64,000 nt of DNA from Cryptomeria japonica. Taxonomy: Eukaryota > Streptophyta > Pinopsida > Cupressales > Cupressaceae. The stretch covers positions 379,833,179 through 379,897,178 of the forward strand of contig NC_081407.1 of assembly GCF_030272615.1 (NCBI RefSeq). Reading direction: 5' to 3'. The notes beneath the pieces were generated by a model. It made no database searches. It saw only the letters and a list, made by a program, of their open reading frames with translations, and had not been told where the DNA came from. A program made the position numbers and the translations under genes. Position 1 is the stretch's first letter. Each line of letters starts with the position of its first letter. Positions 10,311 through 22,085 of the stretch are shown here, in pieces.

Positions 10311-13300
10311 ATGATGAAGAGGGAAGGTCCAAAGTTCAACAGAGATAACTTTAAAATATGAAAGGACGGAATGAAGATATACATCAGAAGCATGGGTGCT
10401 CAACATTGGAGCTATGTTGAGAATTCTTATGTTATCCCTACCGGTACTCTCACCGATGACCAAAAGAGAGAGATTCAAGAGAATGGGCAAGTCATGGAAG
10501 CCCTAATTAGTAGTTTATCTGACATTGAGTTTATTGATGTTCAGGACAAAGAGAATCCCAAAGAAGTATGGGATGCCCTTGAGAATATCTATGGCAATGA
10601 TGAGCATGTGAAACAAGCTAAGGAAGAAAGCCTTAGGGGAAAGTTTGAAGACATGCGAATGGTTGAAGGAAAGACCATCCAACAATATGGAATAAGAATC
10701 AAAACTGTTGTTGGAGATATCAAGAGCACAGGTGGTAAAATGGAAGATTCCATTGTTGTTAGCAAAGTTTTGAGATCCTTATTACCGGTCTATGCAATAA
10801 GGGTTGCTGCTATTCAAGAGTTGAGGTCTGTAGATAAGACAAAGGTATCCCTAGACTCCATCATTGCAAAGTTAACAGCTTATGAGCTAAATAATTATGA
10901 TGGCAGTATTCAAAAGACTGAATCAGCCTTCAGAGCATCTGTTGCACCATCCAAAAAAGGAAAAGAAGCTAGTACTAGTGGTGAACCAAGACAAAGTAGA
11001 GAAATGCATGATGAGGAGATCCTGATGGAATTTGAAGCTCTTCTTGCCAAGAGACTTCCCAAGGGAACCGGTAAATATAGAGGTAAGCTTCCTTTGAAAT
11101 GCTTTTCTTGTAACCGGATAGGACATATTGCTATAAACTGCCCTAATGGTGACAACAAGGATAAACCAAAGAGGTTCAAGAAGTTCAAAGGAGGAAACCA
11201 TAGAAATTGTTTTGTAGCAGTTGATGAAGGTGTCACTGATGAAGAAAATGAAGATATTGTGTTTGTAGCAATCAAGGAAGATGTGTCAGACAAGAAGGCT
11301 CTTGTCTCCCGCTTTGATAATTCCAATGAGTGGATTATTGATAGTGGCTTCTCTCACCATATGACTGGTGACCGGAGTAAGTTTCTATCTCTAGAAGAGT
11401 ATGATGGTGGTGTGGTTCATTTTGGTAATGATGCACCATGTATGGTAAAAGGTAGAGGGTCCATCTCTCTGAATGGAAGAAGCAGTGCTGACAATGTGTA
11501 TTGGGTAGAAGGTCTAAGGCACAACCTTTTGAGTGTTGCTCAATTGAATGATAATGGACTCACTCTGGAATTCAAAAATGGAGTGTGTAAAATCAAAGGA
11601 AAGAGTGGTGAACTGATGGCTACCGGTATGCAGACCAAAGGTAACCTATTTCAGCTTAATGCTAATGTTAGTACATGTCTTATGGCTATGTTTGAGGATA
11701 GCTGGATATGGAATAGGAGACTCTACCATGTAAACTTTGACAATATTGTGAAGGCCAGTAAGATCAAGGCAGTTAAAGGATTGCCTATGCTGAGCAAACC
11801 AGAAAATCCTTTGTGCAGAGAGTGTCAACTAGGGAAAATGTCTTCCTCAACCTTCAAAGATAAATCTTTCACTGCAAACAATTTACTTGATCTTGTGCAT
11901 ACTGATTTGTGTGGTCCTATGAAAACTAGGAGTGTGCAGGGAGATAGGTATTTTATGATTCTTATAGATGATTGCTCAAGAATGATGTGGGTCACATTCT
12001 TGAAGGACAAGTCTGAAGCCTTTGGAAAGTTCAAAGCTTTCAGAGCACTGGTAGAAAAGGAAAGTGGTAGAAGAATCAAATGCCTTAGAACTAATCAAGG
12101 AGGGGAATTCACTTCCAGTGAATTCAACAAATATTGTGAAGAGAATGGCATCAAGAGGCAATTGTTTTCCTCCCAGACTCCACAGCAGAATGGCTTAGCA
12201 GAGAGGAACAACCGGACTATGGTTGAAGCGGCTAGAACTATGTTGATGCAAGGAAAGGTTGCTCACAGCTTTTGGAGAGAAGCGGTGAGCATTGTAGTCT
12301 ACACAATGAACCAGGTACTCATCAAGAAAGGAAAGGATAAGACTCCTTATGAGTATTGGACCGGTAAGACACCAGTAGTAAGCTACTTCAAAGTGTTTGG
12401 TAGCAAATGTTATATCAAGAGGAGTGAACATCAGAGAAAATTCGATGCAAAATGTGATGAGAAAATATTCTTAGGATATTCCACCAAGAGTAAAGCTCTC
12501 AAATGTTTCAACAATAGGAATCAAAGAATTGTTGAAAGCATCAATGTTAGGGTTGATGAAAACTCTGAGAAACCTGAGGAAACTAGCAAAGAGCATGTAG
12601 GAGATGAATTGGTAGTAACCTTCTGGGAACTGGTTGCAAATCAACCTAGTACCAGTAAATGTGCTCCTACACCAATGGATGTTGATGTTGATGAAGATGA
12701 GGATGAATAAGAAAAGAAAGAGGAATCTATTAAGAATGTACCTAGGTATGTAAAACTCAATCATGATCCAAAGCAGATCATAGGAGACAAAGATGCAGGA
12801 ATTCTTACAAGAAGAAAGGTCAGAGAAACCTCATGTATGATCTCTGAATTTGAGCGTAAATCATTCAAAGAGGCACATAAAGATGAAGATTGGATCAAGG
12901 CAATGGAAAAGCAACTTGATCAGATAGAAAAGAATGGTACATGGTCTTTGGTACCCAGATCGGAGCATAAAAATGTCATTGGAACCAAATGGGTCTTCAG
13001 AAATAAACTAAATGAGGATGGCACAGTGGTAAGGGACAAAATTAGACTAGTATATAAAGGATATGCCCAAGAAGAAGGAGAAGACTATGGAGAATCCTTT
13101 GCTCTAGTAGCAAGATTGGAAGGAGTTTGTATGCTTCTTGCATATGCATCTTGTAAAGGATTCAACGTATACCAAATGGATGTAAAATCTGCATTTCTAA
13201 ATGGAATACTTGAAGAGGAGGTGTATATAGAGCAACCAGATGGGTTTGCCCTATCAGAAGATAGTGACATGGTGTGTAGGCTACATAAAGCCCTGTATGG

Positions 13301-14387
13301 ACTGAAGCAGGCACCTAGAGCATGGTATGAATGCTTGCACTCCCATCTTGTGAAGATTGGATTTGAAAGAACAAGTGAAGATAGCAATATCTACTTCAAA
13401 TCAGAAGGAGATTAGATTATGAACTGTGAAGTATTTGTTGATGACATAATCTTAGGTGGAGATGACAAGATGAGTCATGACTTTGCGGATGAGATGAAAA
13501 AGGAATTTGAGATGTCACTCATAGGGGAGATTAAGTTCTTCATTGGACTGCAAATTCAGCAAATGAAAGATGGAATATTAATTACTCAGTCCAAGTATGT
13601 CAAAGAGTTGTTGAAGACCTTTGGCATGGAAGATAGCAAACCGGTTGGTACACCAATGGTGACCGGTTGTAAACTATCAAAAGAGGATGACTTAGCATTG
13701 GTAAATGAGAAGGAATACCGATCAATGATTGGTAAGTTGCATTATGTAGTGCATAGCAGATCGGACATTGCACATGCAGTGGGTATTACTGCTCGGTTTT
13801 AGAAAAGCCCAAGAGAATCCCACTTGGTAGCAGTCAAGCAGATTCTTAGATATCTGAAGGGAACTATTGACTATGGATTATGGTATCCATACAATGATGA
13901 TTTCAACCTGAAAGTGTTCATAGATGCTGATTGGGCTGATAATGTGGATGACCAGAAGAGCGCAACCGGTGGTGCATTCTTTCTTAGTGGTAGACTGGTC
14001 TCATGGATGAGTAAAAAGTAGAGTTGTATCTCTCAGTCTACAGCAGAAGCAGAGTATGTTGCAGCTTTTATGAACTAAACCCAAACTATTTGGATGAAGC
14101 ATGTATTGAATGGCTTCAAAGTTCCTGTATCTGAACCGGTAAGTATATTTTGTGACAATACAAGTGCAATTAACATCTCCAAGAATTCAGTTTTGCATGC
14201 TAGAACCAAGCACTTTGAACTCAAGTATCATTTCTTGAGGGAAAAGGTTCAGAACAAAGAGGTGGTATTGGAACATGTTTTCAGTAAGGAGCAGTTAGTA
14301 GACATATTCACCAAGCCTCTACCAAAGGCTACTTTTACCTATCTAAGAGGTGAATTAGGGGTGCTTCCCCTTCAAAAGGTAAACTAA
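10311..14387 (+). pseudogene. E1 gag-pol polyprotein with six nonsense mutations
   Basis: A single frame runs from ATG at 10311 to the stop at 14385-14387 (GVLPLQKVN). Domains: UBN2-type Gag from about 10371; CCHC knuckle CFSCNRIGHIAINC at 11100-11141; protease motif WIIDSGFSHHM with the active-site Asp at 11340; integrase with HTDLCGPM (Asp at 11904), LRTNQGGEF (12084-12110) and NGLAERNNR (Glu at 12201); RT with [22 protein letters not shown] and FVDDI (13434-13448); RNase H with DADWADNVDD. Stops: TGA 10359, TAA 12708, TAG 13413, TAG 13800, TAG 14019, TAA 14076. The second catalytic integrase Asp is Asn (AAT at 12093-12095), and the first His of the HHCC finger is Asn (WIWNRRLYH). It cannot make a working polyprotein. 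Confidence 0.93.
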
Positions 14388-14522
14388 AGGTTTCTTCTCC
14401 ACATCAGTCAAATCTTACTTTGCTATATCTTTTTCAGGATTGATGTGTTGAAGGATGCTACTCCTCAAGGGGAGCAGCATAGTGGAACAGGGAAGCTCAT
14501 GCCTCCACTTTGGTGTTGTTGT

Positions 14523-14536
14523 CAAAGGGGGAGAAG
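14523..14536 (+). other. E1 upstream polypurine tract
   Basis: CAAAGGGGGAGAAG lies about 100 bp before the LTR-proximal tract and has the same AAAGGGGGAGA core. Comparable extra tracts occur in E2 and E3. A role as a second plus-strand primer is inferred, not shown. Confidence 0.6.
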
Positions 14537-14621
14537 ATGTGAAGCGGAGAAAATATCTACAGTATTAAGGAGAAGATGTGATGCAAAAAGAGAGATATCT
14601 TTGTATATTACCATCAATGCC

Positions 14622-14633
14622 AAAGGGGGAGAT
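14622..14633 (+). other. E1 polypurine tract
   Basis: AAAGGGGGAGAT directly abuts the TG of the 3' LTR. The preceding ATCAATGCC is shared with E2 and E3. Confidence 0.9.
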
Positions 14634-16201
14634 TGTTGGCATATGTGCAGAGTATGTTGACATGATGATATTGTGTTGTCATTGATTTCAACATGCTAAA
14701 GAGAGAACCGGTAATATGTTGAAGAGTGAACTGGTTTATTGAAGTTAAGCAACTTACAAAGTGAACCGGTATAATGTTGTGAACTGGTATATGTGCAAAA
14801 GGTGAAGCGGTACATTTGTCCAAGTGAACCGGTATATGTACTTTATCCAAGTGAACCAATATATGTACAAAAGGTGAAGCAGTATGTTTGTCCAAGTGAA
14901 CCGGTATATGGAATGTTTTCTATCAAGGTTTAATATAGTATGACTACCGGTTGGTAGTCCCAGCCTCAGGGTTTCCAGTTGAAGTGTTTTGAGCCTATGT
15001 GATTCAACCGATGGCATTGTGTGATGAGTTAGCATTGTAATGGAGATCAAATCGTGTTGCCATGTCAGCCTCGTGCACGCGAAGGATCTTCCATGAAGGG
15101 GATTGATCCTATCTACCTCGGGAATGTGTGAAGTCCCTGCAAATGATAAAGAACGTGTGATGGGTTATCGCCCCCAAGGAAGCGGTGAAGAACGAATGAT
15201 GGAGAATGTCTTGAGATCTATTCAAGACCATGGTATTCAAATGCAAAGTGTTCAATGGTCAGGATTGAACTGACTGAATTGCTCAACCTAAATGTTTAGG
15301 GTTTAGGGTTTATGCTACCGACCTATTTGTTTCCTATAAGATCGATGTTGTGTTTCATGTTGAGGTTGTTGGCAAATGTTGTGTGTGTATCTAAGTACAA
15401 AGATACGTGATTCTTGCCAGACCAGATATGAGAATAGATATCTATAGATTGTGAGTGCGGAAGGAAGGAACTGAAGCGGATCTACATTGGCATTGAGTGT
15501 TGTTACCAGATCATTGTAATACTTATTGATCTCTAATCACTTCAACAGTTGGAAAATCCCTTAACAGGGTAGCATTAACCAGCTTGCTGTAAATCCTTTA
15601 ACAGGGTGACTCAAAGCCATTGAGTTCATAAAATCCTCTAACAAGGTAACCTTTAATAGGGTTTAACCCTTAACCAAGTATTCTAGCCATCCCTTAACTG
15701 GGTGATCCCTAACAAGATCGATTCCTAACAGAACCTGTTGTAACAGTCTTTAACCGGACTAGGTTCCTAACAGAGCGGACTTCTAAACAGTTCAAAAATA
15801 GCTTGTGGGTATTCATCCCCACCGTGGTTTTTCCTAGTTGGGTTTCCACGTGAAAAATATGTGTCATGTGTGATGCCTCTTTCATGTGATGATTTAGTGG
15901 TGAATCATGTTGTTCTAGTAAATTATTGTATCTCTGATGATATATTATATGTTTATGCATAAGGATGAAGTGGAAGTGAGGGAGTAGATTGTATGGAAAG
16001 CTAAGTGTTGCCGGTTTATGTCTTTCACAATCTCATTATGTTTAATCGGTAGTAATTTGGTTTAGACCGGTATTAGTGTTTGTATGTCAAGTGCACTGTT
16101 TGCAGTCAAACCGGTTCAGGAAAAGTTATTGTGTCTGTACTAATTCACCCCCCTCCCTCTCAGTACTGGTTTGGTACTGACTATTCATCATTGAGTTATC
16201 A
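14634..16201 (+). repeat. E1 3' LTR (about 1,568 bp)
   Basis: It starts TGTTGGCATATG and ends TTATCA. It matches the 5' LTR along its length but has an extra copy of a short segment with an AAAAGGTGAAGC word near 14840-14890 and an extra Leu/Ile-free segment of about 45 bp near 15605-15650. The telomere-like word is at 15295-15312. Confidence 0.93.
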
Positions 16202-17174
16202 CATTCCACATTGGCCATCTTCTTATCATTCTTATTGACAACTTATTTTCATCGAAAAGATCTTATTTTGATGGAACCACCTTTTTTCCAATGATGCTTG
16301 TTTTTCGATGAAACTTACTCTGTCGCCATGAGGTTTAGAAACTTCTTTCATATCCCCTTTTTATCAAAAGGCAAGGTTTCGATGGAATATATTGCTTCTC
16401 TCCAATGTACAAACTTTAATGAAATAGTTTTTTTCGCTAATAATCTTTTGGGTTGCACCGATACTCTCCTTTCATCGAAAGACATGATTTTGGTAGAATC
16501 ATTCCTTCTTTCTTTGATGCATAGGCTTTGATGAAACTAGCGGTTTCATTAAGATCTTTTTGAGATTTGCCGATGCTTTATTTTCACCGAATGCTTATTT
16601 CTTTCGATGAGTATGGCATGTATTTCATCAAAATGGGAAATACTTAAGTGAAGTTAGGGAATTGACTTCTTTTTGATTAAAGGTGACACTTCGATAAAGG
16701 CTTTTTCTATTTGGTCGATTGGTCAATTTGATCGATATACAAGACCTTTCTTATTTTTTTATGGAGGGTTGGGTTGGTTTCTTAGAAATTTGAAACGCAA
16801 GGTGATTTCTTTTTTTAGAAAACTTTTGTAACTCCATTCTTTGGACAAAATACTAAAGTTTGGTGATGGCAATTCACGGGATTGGAATTTTTGGTTATAA
16901 TAAAATCATTGAATTTATGACATACACGATAGATCCCTTCATTAATAATATGAAACATATACATCATCAACTACCAATTCTAGGAAAACAAAGCCAAGCT
17001 AGAGAAATAACTACCTAGCACATACTTCAAGCCTACATACAAACATAGCAACAAAACACCAGCCCAACTACATACAAACACATCAAAACTATTGACTATT
17101 AAACCTAACATACTTAGCACCACTATTTACAACACTGACCACCACCCGAGCCACAAACAAATCATATATTCCAA
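16202..17174. other. Non-coding stretch with repeated TTTCGATGAAA-like words
   Basis: From about 16240 to 16720 the words TTTCATCGAAA, TTTTCGATGAAAC, TTTCGATGGAA and TTTGATGAAAC recur every 30-60 bp in both orientations. The rest (16720-17174) is AT-rich without a gene. The repeats resemble subterminal repeats of DNA transposons, but no terminus was found. Confidence 0.5.
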
Positions 17175-17758
17175 TTACATAAGTTGAAAAATAGTGGAAG
17201 CTTGGTTGCTCATTATTACCAATCTATTAGTTCTCTGCTCAGTCAACCAGTTATCTTCTGCATTCATCATCCTCCAAAAAGGAGCCAAATCACTATTGAT
17301 AACCCCAACTCGAAAGACCTCCCAAGATTCATCCAAAAAACTCTCCTGCCTCTTTCTCTCCTCTTTCTATCTTTCAATCTCCACATCATCAACATCAAAA
17401 TATTCTTTGAAATCTGAAAAAAAAAAACTGCATAGTTAAAATAAACATTCAGAACACTAGCCCATTCTTCCTTCAGTTCCAAAATCGTACTACCAATAGC
17501 ATCTATATCAAAATCTCTAATGAAGCCAACAAGCCACTCAACACACTTCTCCTTGGAAGCAAGAATGTCAACCAAAATCATAAGCATTGCTTCATACACA
17601 TATCCGTCGCACCAATGTCTATCTCTGCTAAGCACCTCCTCCATTAGCCCCCTAATTGCCTCTTGTCCCTCCTCCACGTCAATATCAAATAATCTCTTGC
17701 ACTGCTCCTCCAATGTTTCCTCTCTACATAAGTAGCTCAGCCCAAAATAATGACCCAT
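17175..17758 (-). pseudogene. Unknown protein of about 190 residues, probably broken
   Basis: The frame starts with ATG at 17756-17758 (MGHYFGLSYLCREETLEEQC) and is strongly gene-like, acidic and helical (GQEAIRGLMEEVLSRD, KCVEWLVGFIRDFDIDAIG, STILELKEEWASVLNVYF). At an 11-base A/T run (17417-17427) it slips by one. The coding-like sequence continues in another frame as SDFKEYFDVDDVEIER, DESWEVFRVGVINSDLAPFW and ends SNQASTIFQLM before TAA at 17175-17177, with one further stop at 17367-17369. The T-run followed by CAG could instead be a splice acceptor, but the donor is unclear. No family is recognised. It is not obviously part of an element. Confidence 0.45.
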
Positions 17759-18051
17759 TGTTTGAATCTATGATGATCCTCTCCTCTGTCAAAAACTTTA
17801 ACATACACCTGCCTAAAATAGCCTACCTTCCCCTAGAAGTTTCTTGAAATTTAAAGTATTTCTATGAATAATTCAAATATAACTCCTTCCCAAAAAATCA
17901 GAACAGCTCAATGTCGCCATAAAAACCACTTTACTCTCATCCTAAATCTACTCAATATCTAAATTTTGCAAACTTCAATAAATGATTTATACAGTCATGG
18001 CACTTTGTACCAATTCCCTCCTATTGCCTGATAGAATTTACTAGTTTCTTT

Positions 18052-19258
18052 TGTTGGCCATTTGGAGGAATTGATTATGTGTTGCATTGATGTTTTGTCA
18101 TTGATGCCAACACTAGTTGTTTGGATGCTTTACCAGCACCCTTCTGGTCCCGGTAGGTTGAGTGGTTTCTAGTTGGTTTGGATCTGGCATGATCCGATAG
18201 GCTCTGATATAGTTTGGTTATGGAATTGTTTTGTTCATGACACTCATGCTCATATTCAATCAGTTGGTTTTGGTCTAGTGATTAGATGCTATCCTGTATG
18301 CTTAGAAGCTTGGCTTCTAGTTTTGGCAAGGGTTTCACCACAGAGCTTTTGATGACGATCTTTGATGAATTGCATAAGTGGTGTTGGTGCAATTTCTAGT
18401 GGAGTTTCAGGATGTTGTTGATAATCATGTTCGAGACTTGGCAGATGAAGATCATTTCTTTAGCATGTGGACCTATAATGGGTCCTGATTGATCTAGGTT
18501 ATGGATTGTCTTTAATATAACGTGTGGATTGGACCTCTCGAGGTGTTTCTAGGATGTCTTGTGTGTTGGATATTATTTGTTTGGTCTAAGGCCGACATGT
18601 TTTGTAATTATGTAATTGGTTTACTAACTGGTGGCGGACCTAATTGTTTATGGTCAAGGGTTTGTATATATAGATGAAAGATCTCATTGTAGATCATATA
18701 TGGTAGAGATTAAGGGATGTAATGTGTGAATAATGTAATATCATTCAGGCAAAGGATTTGGTCGATCATTGGAGATTGAATTGGGTTTATGTAAGAGGAT
18801 TTAGTCTCTGGTATTAAGCTTAATCAGAACTATACTCAGGCATAGGAGATGCTATCTTTTGTAGTTCAACACTTCTCCGGATTGTAGTCTAGATTTATAT
18901 GTTGTCAGTGAGACTCCTTTTGTGATGAGCAGTGCACTCTAGGTTGTTGGCCTTCCTGCAAGTGTAGGACCCTTAATTGTAATTCACATACTTATTGTAG
19001 AAGTATTATCTGACTATGGGTAGGCTTCCCAACGTGGTTTTTCCCTTTACCGGGTTTCCACATATAAATCTTGGTGTCATGTGGATGGTATTTACTCTGT
19101 GGTTATTGTTTATTCTTAATTGGTTTAACTACTATTCTGGTATTAATGTTTTGGGTTCTGATATTAAAGTTTGAATTGCTAATGGTTCTGGTAATCTGTG
19201 ACAACAGATTCACCCCCCCCGCTCTTAGTTGTCTTTTGGTTATTTGAATTGTCTAACA
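18052..19258 (+). mobile_element. Solo LTR of a copia-type element
   Basis: It begins TGTTGGCCATTTGG and ends GTCTAACA, with flanks TCTTT (18047-18051) and TCTTC (19259-19263), a five-base duplication with one mismatch. It contains the TTCACCCCCCCC tract and the CGTGGTTTTTCCC / GGGTTTCCAC words seen in the E1 LTR, but no internal region on either side. It most likely arose by LTR-LTR recombination. Confidence 0.8.
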
Positions 19259-20450
19259 TCTTCTGGGTGCAAGATTTGTCAATTACATCCACGTACTATG
19301 AACAAAAACCAATCAATGAACTCTACTGCTAAATCCAAACAACCATCATTCAATCTTCTTCTGAGGGAATTTCAAAGTACACTTGACTATCCAATTCCTT
19401 TCTTGACCACACTCTCCTCATCCCTGAATAGTATATCCCTAAAAGGTTGATCCCAATCATTACATTTATCTTTGATTTGTATCATGTCTCCTTCAACCCC
19501 CTTATTAGTAAGGTTTTCATGCTTATTTCCATTCTAAGACTAGTCCCTTTTTGAGATGCTTCAGTATTATAGAGTTTGTGTCCTCTATATCCTTTGAGAT
19601 GGATTTAGTACTAATAATTTTTTTTGTTTTTCATGTTGTTTGCAGGTTACATATTCAGTTTTACATCAAGGCTTGACAAGATAATTCATTCAAAGGGAGT
19701 CAAAATTGGTATCTATTGTGATGTTGGCATACAGTCCTAAGATCATTGTAGCTTCCATATAATATTGATTGCTATGACTATCTTTATGTTTCCTACAATC
19801 ATCTCCATTTCATCATAATCCAATGGAGATGCACTTCTTACTTGTTATGATGATCATCATTACCTTGATGATGTATTCTTCATCTTGAATTCTATCTTTG
19901 TAATGATATGACTTGTATTCAAATGTATTGGCATGGAAGAAGTTACTTCTTCTTGATGAATCATTTATTAATCTCTTTACTCCTTAGTGTGATGGATATC
20001 TTCAAGGCCTTATCTTTAAGATCTTCCTTCATTTAGTCATTCCCTTAATATGATGGAGACACATGATACTTTGTCTTGGTGGTGATCATCTCTTGGGTTC
20101 AAGCCTTATTTACCTTAGAAACCGTCTTATTCATAAGACTCAATAGTTTCCTCGATCATTATTCTCTTACTAATATTTAGTTATATTTACTTCTAACAAA
20201 ATTTACTAGCTCCTAAATTCTAATGGTGTCCAAGGACTATCACTCCTTGTCCACAAATGTACCTTATCGCTTTAGTGGAAATAATTCAAGAATGGGGACA
20301 TTACACAGCTCTTCTATTTCACACGGCATGTCATTCAATGCATCAAAATCCTATAGTTGACCTGCATCCCATATATAGGGCAATCAACCTACATAAAAAA
20401 TTTGCTATATTTTTTTTCAAGAAATGTTGGGGAAAGTTAGAATTCTAACG
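19259..20450. other. No gene recognised
   Basis: AT-rich sequence with short frames only. AATTGGTATCTATTGTGATG at about 19704 is faintly primer-site-like, and TGTTGGCATACAG follows at 19724. The two together may be the edge of an old LTR element, but no partner was found. Confidence 0.45.
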
Positions 20451-20656
20451 AACACCAAAAGACAACTGATGAGGTTGTCATGCCTGTGACATTCTTGTCA
20501 TCGCAGTTTTCATTGAATTTTCGATGCACACAACCATTTATGTGGCGAGGATACCATAGTTGCAATGACAAAAACATTGCACAATGCAACCTCATCAGTG
20601 TTGTGTTCATCAAAATTTTGACATCTCCTCGTCGAAAAAAGAGGAGTGTGTCCTAT
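20451..20656. mobile_element. CACTA-type subterminal repeats, left fragment
   Basis: It contains TCTCCTCGTCGAAAAAAGAG (about 20623) followed by GAGTGTGTCCTAT, the same unit repeated at 49891-50130. CTCCTC and GAGGAG can pair over a GTCGAAAAAA loop. The fragment ends in CCTAT (20652-20656), exactly where the gypsy insertion starts. The left terminus of this element was not located. Confidence 0.6.
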
Positions 20657-22085
20657 TGTGGAGGCGAGAAAAGCGAGATCGAGTGACTAGGACCTAATCC
20701 CACTTTTTGCCAACACATTGGGAATATGAAAGAGCCTATGGAGATATATCACTTTGGATACTTATTGTGAAAAAGAGAGAGCCATGTATTATCTCTTAGG
20801 GTTTCTATTCCTCTTGTTGCAAATGATGAGAAAAACTAGGGTTTGATTGATCAACTAGACTAGGAGATGAAGAATGAAGCATAAATGAACTTGAAATTGA
20901 ACAAACTTGTAGATCTGAAATTGAGATACTAAAAGTATGAAAGGGGGAGGATTTTGGATGTGTACCTAATGCTACAAATTGATCCAAACTGACCAGGACC
21001 AAGGTGCCATGCTAGTGTCCCTGATGGACTGACAAAGAGTTGTAACTCAAAAACTGCAAATCTGAGATCCTGAAGTTGCAACCTGTCAAATTTCACTGCA
21101 AAGTGGAGGGACTAGGGTATCATGCCCTATCTTGGGTAGGACCAGGGTGCCATGCCCCTATCCTTGATAGTTTTCTACACTTTTGAGACTTTTGGGTGGT
21201 GTTGAAGCATTTTCTTGGTCCAAAACTGCCTCCGGGTACCTGTTCCTGCACCTACAACTAAAAAAGGGAAGGTTTGGGTGGCTATATAGGGTTTTTACTT
21301 AGTCAAACCCTTGTGTTGGTGATTTCCACCTCCAAAAATAGCTGATAATTTACTGAAAATGTGTGTGCTAGAACTTTGTGTGTATGCAAAATCCTAAAAT
21401 GAAAGCAAACAATCTAGAGCAACCCTAAAGAGTAAACCCTAAATGCTTGTAATTGAAAAAGTAAATGCTCTAAATCAATAATGCAAAGTGATGTAAAGAA
21501 TGAATGTAAATATTCAAGTTGATGTAAAGAAGCTCATACAAAGACATGAAAATAACATGAAATCATACCAATCCCCAAGGGAGAGATATTGCCACTAGAT
21601 CTCCTATTACTCTTTAATGTCTTCAAGGCTCCTAATTGATGATGAATGCTTGAAAAATACTTGATGAGTGTTTTTGAATGTTGTTGAAGACTCCACATAG
21701 GCCTCTCTTTCACTACATAGAAGGCTCCTTGTGCTCCAAAATCCTGCTCTTAGATTCTTAGATCCGATCTGATAGATCCTTCTTAGTTGCCTTCAAATGA
21801 AGAAAGAGAGCTCTGATGTATGAAACCCTAGATCTTAATTTCGACATAATTTTGTCTTTAGGCTGACCTAGGAATTGAATTTCCCACAAATATTTTGGAT
21901 TTAAGCATTATAATATAGTAGAATTATGCTCCTGAAATTTCAGGAAAAAAGCCAAGGACCATGTGCACTCCCGCCACGGTCCGACCAACTTTTCACCAAA
22001 TTTTTGAGGGTCGTTAGATATGATGATATTAGAGAAAATCCCAAAGTTACAGCTGATTTTGAGGTGTTTTTATATGTGAAATTGG
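20657..22085 (-). repeat. Gypsy 3' LTR, distal part
   Basis: On the plus strand it starts TGTGGAGGCGAGAAAA and matches 47230-48401 throughout (for example TTTGATTGATCAACTAGACT and CAATCCCCAAGGGAGAGATA). It keeps a segment of about 174 bp (20670-20840) missing from the other LTR. It is interrupted by E3 after ATTGG at 22081-22085. Confidence 0.88.

Larger units (their letters stand above)
8808..16201 (+). mobile_element. Ty1/copia retrotransposon E1, full length with both LTRs
   Basis: The element is 7,394 bp and begins TGTTGGCATACG and ends TTATCA. It has two LTRs, a Met-initiator-type primer site, one gag-pol frame in the order gag, protease, integrase, RT, RNase H, and a polypurine tract. 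Flanking five-base copies are CATTA (8803-8807) and CATTC (16202-16206), a target duplication with one mismatch. Integrase before RT places it in Ty1/copia. From memory the wording of the RT region ([23 protein letters not shown]) is nearest SIRE/Tork-type elements, but lineage is not proven. Six in-frame stops and no frameshifts were seen. Confidence 0.93.

Noticed and set aside
10311-14387. An env-like third ORF in E1 after pol
   Set aside because: The 14388-14620 interval has only short frames without membrane segments; the frame at 14445 is chance.
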